From Salinibacterium sp. (GTDB taxonomy: Bacteria; Actinomycetota; Actinomycetes; Actinomycetales; Microbacteriaceae): DNA of 7,941 nt. The position numbers and the translations under genes are program-made. Below, one piece after another: positions 5,556-7,941 of the stretch (within the stretch, counting starts at the first letter, position 1; each line of letters starts with the position of its first letter). The stretch is from NCBI GenBank assembly GCA_025352485.1, contig JANXTJ010000097.1, positions 1 to 7,941 on the forward strand, in the 5' to 3' direction. The notes beneath the pieces were generated by a model, which was not told the origin of the DNA, did no database searches, and saw only the letters and a list, made by a program, of their open reading frames with translations.

Positions 5556-6923
5556 ATGGTAACTCCTGACAAATATGCCGATAGGGCGAAGCTGGCAACG
5601 CTGTGGGAGGCCGAGCTCGACGTTTTCCGGGCACAGCGCCCGCGCTCGGGTGAACAGTGGGAGCGTGCTGCCCTGCACATGCCCGATGGCGTTCCGATGC
5701 TGTGGATGTCGAAGTGGCCGGGGCCATGGCCGGTGTATGTGGCCGCGGCATCCGGTGCGCACTTCGAGTGTGTGGATGGCATTGATCACGTTGACCTCTG
5801 CCTCGGCGACACGGGCGCCATGTGTGGGCACGCGCCCGAAGCCTCGGTGCGTGCGATTACCGCCCAGCTGGCGCGTGGGTCGACCTTCATGCTTCCTACC
5901 CCGGATGCGGCGGCCGCAGCCGAGCTTCTGGCCGCACGTTTCCGGGTGCCATCGTGGCAGTTCGCGCTCTCCGCGACCGACGCGAATCGCAGTCTCATCC
6001 GCTACGCGCGTCAGGTCACCGGCAGGCCGCGGATTCTGGTGCACGACTACAGCTATCACGGCACCGTCGATGAGGCCTATGCCACCCTCGACGAGGCCGG
6101 TGAGGTGGTCAGCCGCCGCGGTAACATCGGCCCGCCGGTGCCGTTGAAGCAGACGACAGCCGTCGCGCAGTTCAACGACATTGCTGGTCTCGAATCGGCG
6201 CTCGCCGGTCGGGATATCGCGGCGATCCTCATCGAGCCCGCCCTGACCAATATCGGGATCGTGCTGCCGGACCCGGGCTATCACGAGGCCGTGCGTGAGC
6301 TGTGTACCAAATACGGCACCCTGCTGATCATCGACGAAACGCACACCTTCAGCGCCGGCCCTGGCGGCATGGTCGAGACGCTCGACCTGCACCCAGACGC
6401 TGTGGTGCTCGGCAAGAGCATCGGCGGGGGCATCCCGGCCGGTGCCTACGGCATGACTGCGGCGTTCGCGGCCGCGGTGCGGGAGTCGCTGGAGCTGGAA
6501 GACATTGACGTCGGGGGAGTGGGTGGCACGCTCGCCGGCAACGCGGTCTCGCTCGCCGGCGTCAGAGCGACGCTCGCCGAGGTGCTTACCGCGGAAGCTT
6601 TCGTCGGCATGATTGAGCTCTCGAGCCGGTGGACCGCCGGGGTGCAGGCCGCGATCGACGAGTTCGACGTGCCGTGGCAGGTCACCCAGTTGGGCGCGCG
6701 GGCCGAATATAGCTTCCGACCAGAGGCGCCGCGAGACGGTGCAGAAGCCGCGGCGGCAGACGACTTCGAGCTGCAGCAGTACCTGCACCTGCACGCCCTC
6801 AACCGGGGCATTCTGCTGACGCCGTTCCACAACATGGCGCTGCTGTCGCCACACCACTCGATTGCCGACGTCGACCGGCACACCGAGGTGTTTCGTTCTG
6901 CGGTCACTGCCCTCGTAGGGTAG
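5556..6923 (+). CDS. Class III PLP-dependent aminotransferase, glutamate-1-semialdehyde aminomutase-like
   Basis: 455 residues, the usual size for fold-type I class III aminotransferases. Visible landmarks are SATDANR (139-145) at the phosphate-binding loop, SYHG (166-169) for ring stacking, the IEP glutamate (Glu227), IIDETHTF with Asp260 contacting the pyridine nitrogen, the Schiff-base lysine in VLGKSIGGG (Lys287), and GGTLAGN with Thr325 contacting the phosphate of the other subunit. The loop differs from the usual SGTEA/N sequence, which marks a subgroup apart from HemL and from ordinary ornithine or GABA aminotransferases. It probably acts in the cytoplasm on an amino compound with pyruvate or 2-oxoglutarate as acceptor; the substrate cannot be read from sequence. 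It is followed after 6 bases by an Lrp/AsnC gene and lies divergent from ald, which suggests a catabolic aminotransferase whose product alanine could be recycled. The database label 'glutamate-1-semialdehyde aminomutase' would be misleading for heme synthesis. Confidence 0.9.
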   Translation: MVTPDKYADRAKLATLWEAELDVFRAQRPRSGEQWERAALHMPDGVPMLWMSKWPGPWPVYVAAASGAHFECVDGIDHVDLCLGDTGAMCGHAPEASVRAITAQLARGSTFMLPTPDAAAAAELLAARFRVPSWQFALSATDANRSLIRYARQVTGRPRILVHDYSYHGTVDEAYATLDEAGEVVSRRGNIGPPVPLKQTTAVAQFNDIAGLESALAGRDIAAILIEPALTNIGIVLPDPGYHEAVRELCTKYGTLLIIDETHTFSAGPGGMVETLDLHPDAVVLGKSIGGGIPAGAYGMTAAFAAAVRESLELEDIDVGGVGGTLAGNAVSLAGVRATLAEVLTAEAFVGMIELSSRWTAGVQAAIDEFDVPWQVTQLGARAEYSFRPEAPRDGAEAAAADDFELQQYLHLHALNRGILLTPFHNMALLSPHHSIADVDRHTEVFRSAVTALVG

Positions 6924-6929
6924 GCCGCC

Positions 6930-7376
6930 GTGACCCTCGACGCGATCGACAAGCGGATCATCGGCGAGCTGCAGCGCGACGGACGGATGAGCTACGCCGA
7001 CCTCGCTCCCGTGGTCGGGCTGTCGCCCGCAGCAACCCGTCAGCGGGTGCAGCGCCTCACCGATTCCGGGGTCCTGCAGATCGTCGCGGTCACCGATCCA
7101 CTCGCCCTTGGCTACACCGCGATGGCCATGTTCTGCATCACCGTCGAGCGCGATGCCCAGTCGGTGGCCGACGCGGTCGGCGCGTTGCCGGCAGTGATCT
7201 ATGCCGTGCTGTCCGCCGGCGGGTACGACGTGCTCGCCGAGGTGCTCTGCGAGTCGAACGACGAGCTGTTCAACGTGCTCAACAACGACGTCCGCACCAT
7301 CCCCGGCGTCCGCGAGGTCCAGGCCTTCCCCTACTTCCGGATTCACACCCACCGGTTCAGCTGGGGCGTTCGTTGA
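6930..7376 (+). CDS. Lrp/AsnC-family transcriptional regulator
   Basis: 148 residues from a GTG start, 6 bases after the aminotransferase stop; TAGGG upstream may serve as ribosome site. The N-terminus is the classic Lrp winged helix-turn-helix (DAIDKRIIGELQRDGRMSYADLA, then VGLSPAATRQRVQRLTDSGVL, about residues 4-50). The rest is a RAM effector-binding domain (about 65-142), including SAGGYDVLAEVLCES and the V-R-E-V segment before the last strand. Such proteins form dimers and higher oligomers, bind amino acids, and act on their own and nearby operons. The likely targets are the aminotransferase operon and divergent ald: mycobacterial ald is controlled by the Lrp-type AldR. Ligand (alanine or the aminotransferase substrate) is inference. 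The family call is certain, the regulon is not. Confidence 0.95.
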   Translation: MTLDAIDKRIIGELQRDGRMSYADLAPVVGLSPAATRQRVQRLTDSGVLQIVAVTDPLALGYTAMAMFCITVERDAQSVADAVGALPAVIYAVLSAGGYDVLAEVLCESNDELFNVLNNDVRTIPGVREVQAFPYFRIHTHRFSWGVR

Positions 7377-7941
7377 TCGCAGCCAACTTCACCACGGCCC
7401 AGTTCGTCGTGGTGGCAGCGGTGGTCTGCTTCTCGGCGATGGTCACCGCCGTCGCCGGTTTCGGTTTCGGGTTGATGTCGGTCCCGCTGATGAGCCTTGC
7501 GATCGATCTCCACGACGCGGTCATCGTCTCGTCCATCGTCGCCGTCCTCGCCAACGGTACCCAGACATACCTGTACCGCCGAGTTCGCAACCGTCGTCTC
7601 GCCAACCGGCTGCTGATCGCCACGGTGCTCGGACTGCCGTTCGGGTATCTGATCTACGAGCTCGTCAGCGACCGGGCCCTGCGGATCGCGCTCGGCATCG
7701 GCGTGATCGTGGCGGTCGCAGCACTGGCCCGCGGTGTGGACCTTGCCCATCTCGGACCGCGGATGGACTGGGTGCTCGGCTTCACCAGCGGCGTGCTGAA
7801 CACCTCGATCTCGACCAGTGGCCCGCCGCTGGTGTTCGACCTCCAGGCCCGCAAGCTGGCACCGGAGGCCTTCATCGCGACGATCAACTACGTGTTCCTC
7901 TTCAGCGGACTGATCGGCCTCGGCATTTTCACCGCCGGCGG
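7373..7941 (+). CDS. TauE/SafE-type (TSUP) membrane exporter, N-terminal part (3' end outside the window)
   Basis: An open frame of 189 residues reaches the window end without a stop; the family is usually about 250 residues, so most is present. The proposed start is TTG 7373, which overlaps the regulator's TGA (TTGA), with GGGGCG a few bases upstream. The protein is strongly hydrophobic with about six membrane segments. Family signatures are the first-half motif AGFGFGLMSVPLM (about residues 27-40) and the second-half motif STSGPPLVFDLQARKL (about 145-160), the paired half-repeats of TSUP proteins. The family exports sulfite, sulfoacetate and other small organic anions. The operon position after an aminotransferase and regulator suggests a role in removing an anion made during breakdown of an amino compound, but the substrate is unknown. 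Confidence 0.88.
   Translation, partial: MIAANFTTAQFVVVAAVVCFSAMVTAVAGFGFGLMSVPLMSLAIDLHDAVIVSSIVAVLANGTQTYLYRRVRNRRLANRLLIATVLGLPFGYLIYELVSDRALRIALGIGVIVAVAALARGVDLAHLGPRMDWVLGFTSGVLNTSISTSGPPLVFDLQARKLAPEAFIATINYVFLFSGLIGLGIFTAG

Noticed and set aside
5556..6923. Naming the aminotransferase hemL (glutamate-1-semialdehyde aminomutase of heme synthesis)
   Set aside because: The phosphate-loop motif differs, no heme genes are adjacent, and the context is a catabolic-looking operon with an Lrp/AsnC regulator.
5370..7352. Long antisense open frame (660 codons) opposite the aminotransferase and regulator
   Set aside because: The translation is rich in His, Arg, Gly and Asp with no domain, and it runs across two genes whose + strand products match known families along their whole length.

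Overview
The window is GC-rich, has tightly packed genes, uses GTG and probably TTG starts, and carries families typical of high-GC Gram-positives (EccC-type FtsK/SpoIIIE ATPase, zinc-ribbon/FHA protein, Mycobacterium-like Ald). It most likely comes from an actinobacterium. Microbacteriaceae is my best guess from the style of the secretion-like cluster, but no rRNA or marker gene here proves it.

Left part (1-4252, + strand): the end of a cluster that resembles the non-mycobacterial, type VII-secretion-like loci of actinobacteria. In order, it holds (i) the C-terminal end of a membrane protein, probably the transglutaminase-like/DUF4129 type, cut by the window edge; (ii) a protein with two zinc ribbons, a Pro/Asp-rich linker and a C-terminal FHA domain; (iii) a membrane-anchored FtsK/SpoIIIE ATPase with two P-loop domains. 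Genes (i) and (ii) overlap by 4 bases (GTGA), and (iii) follows closely, so they are probably one operon. A plausible reading is an ATP-driven export or envelope machine controlled by Ser/Thr phosphorylation through the FHA protein. No WXG100 substrate gene is in the window.

Middle part (4249-5364, - strand): alanine dehydrogenase (ald), full length with all catalytic residues. It converges on the ATPase gene so tightly that both use the same palindromic CTAG as stop.

Right part (5365-7941): an AT-richer divergent regulatory region, then a + strand operon with a class III PLP-dependent aminotransferase, an Lrp/AsnC regulator and a TauE/SafE-type (TSUP) exporter that runs off the window end. 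The aminotransferase, ald and exporter could form an amino-group shuttle: transamination onto pyruvate gives alanine, Ald regenerates pyruvate, and the exporter removes an anion. Parts of this logic are known from taurine/sulfonate catabolism, but the substrate here is not known.

There is no gene-free stretch over 300 bases. I found no tRNA, rRNA, CRISPR array, insertion sequence or attachment site.
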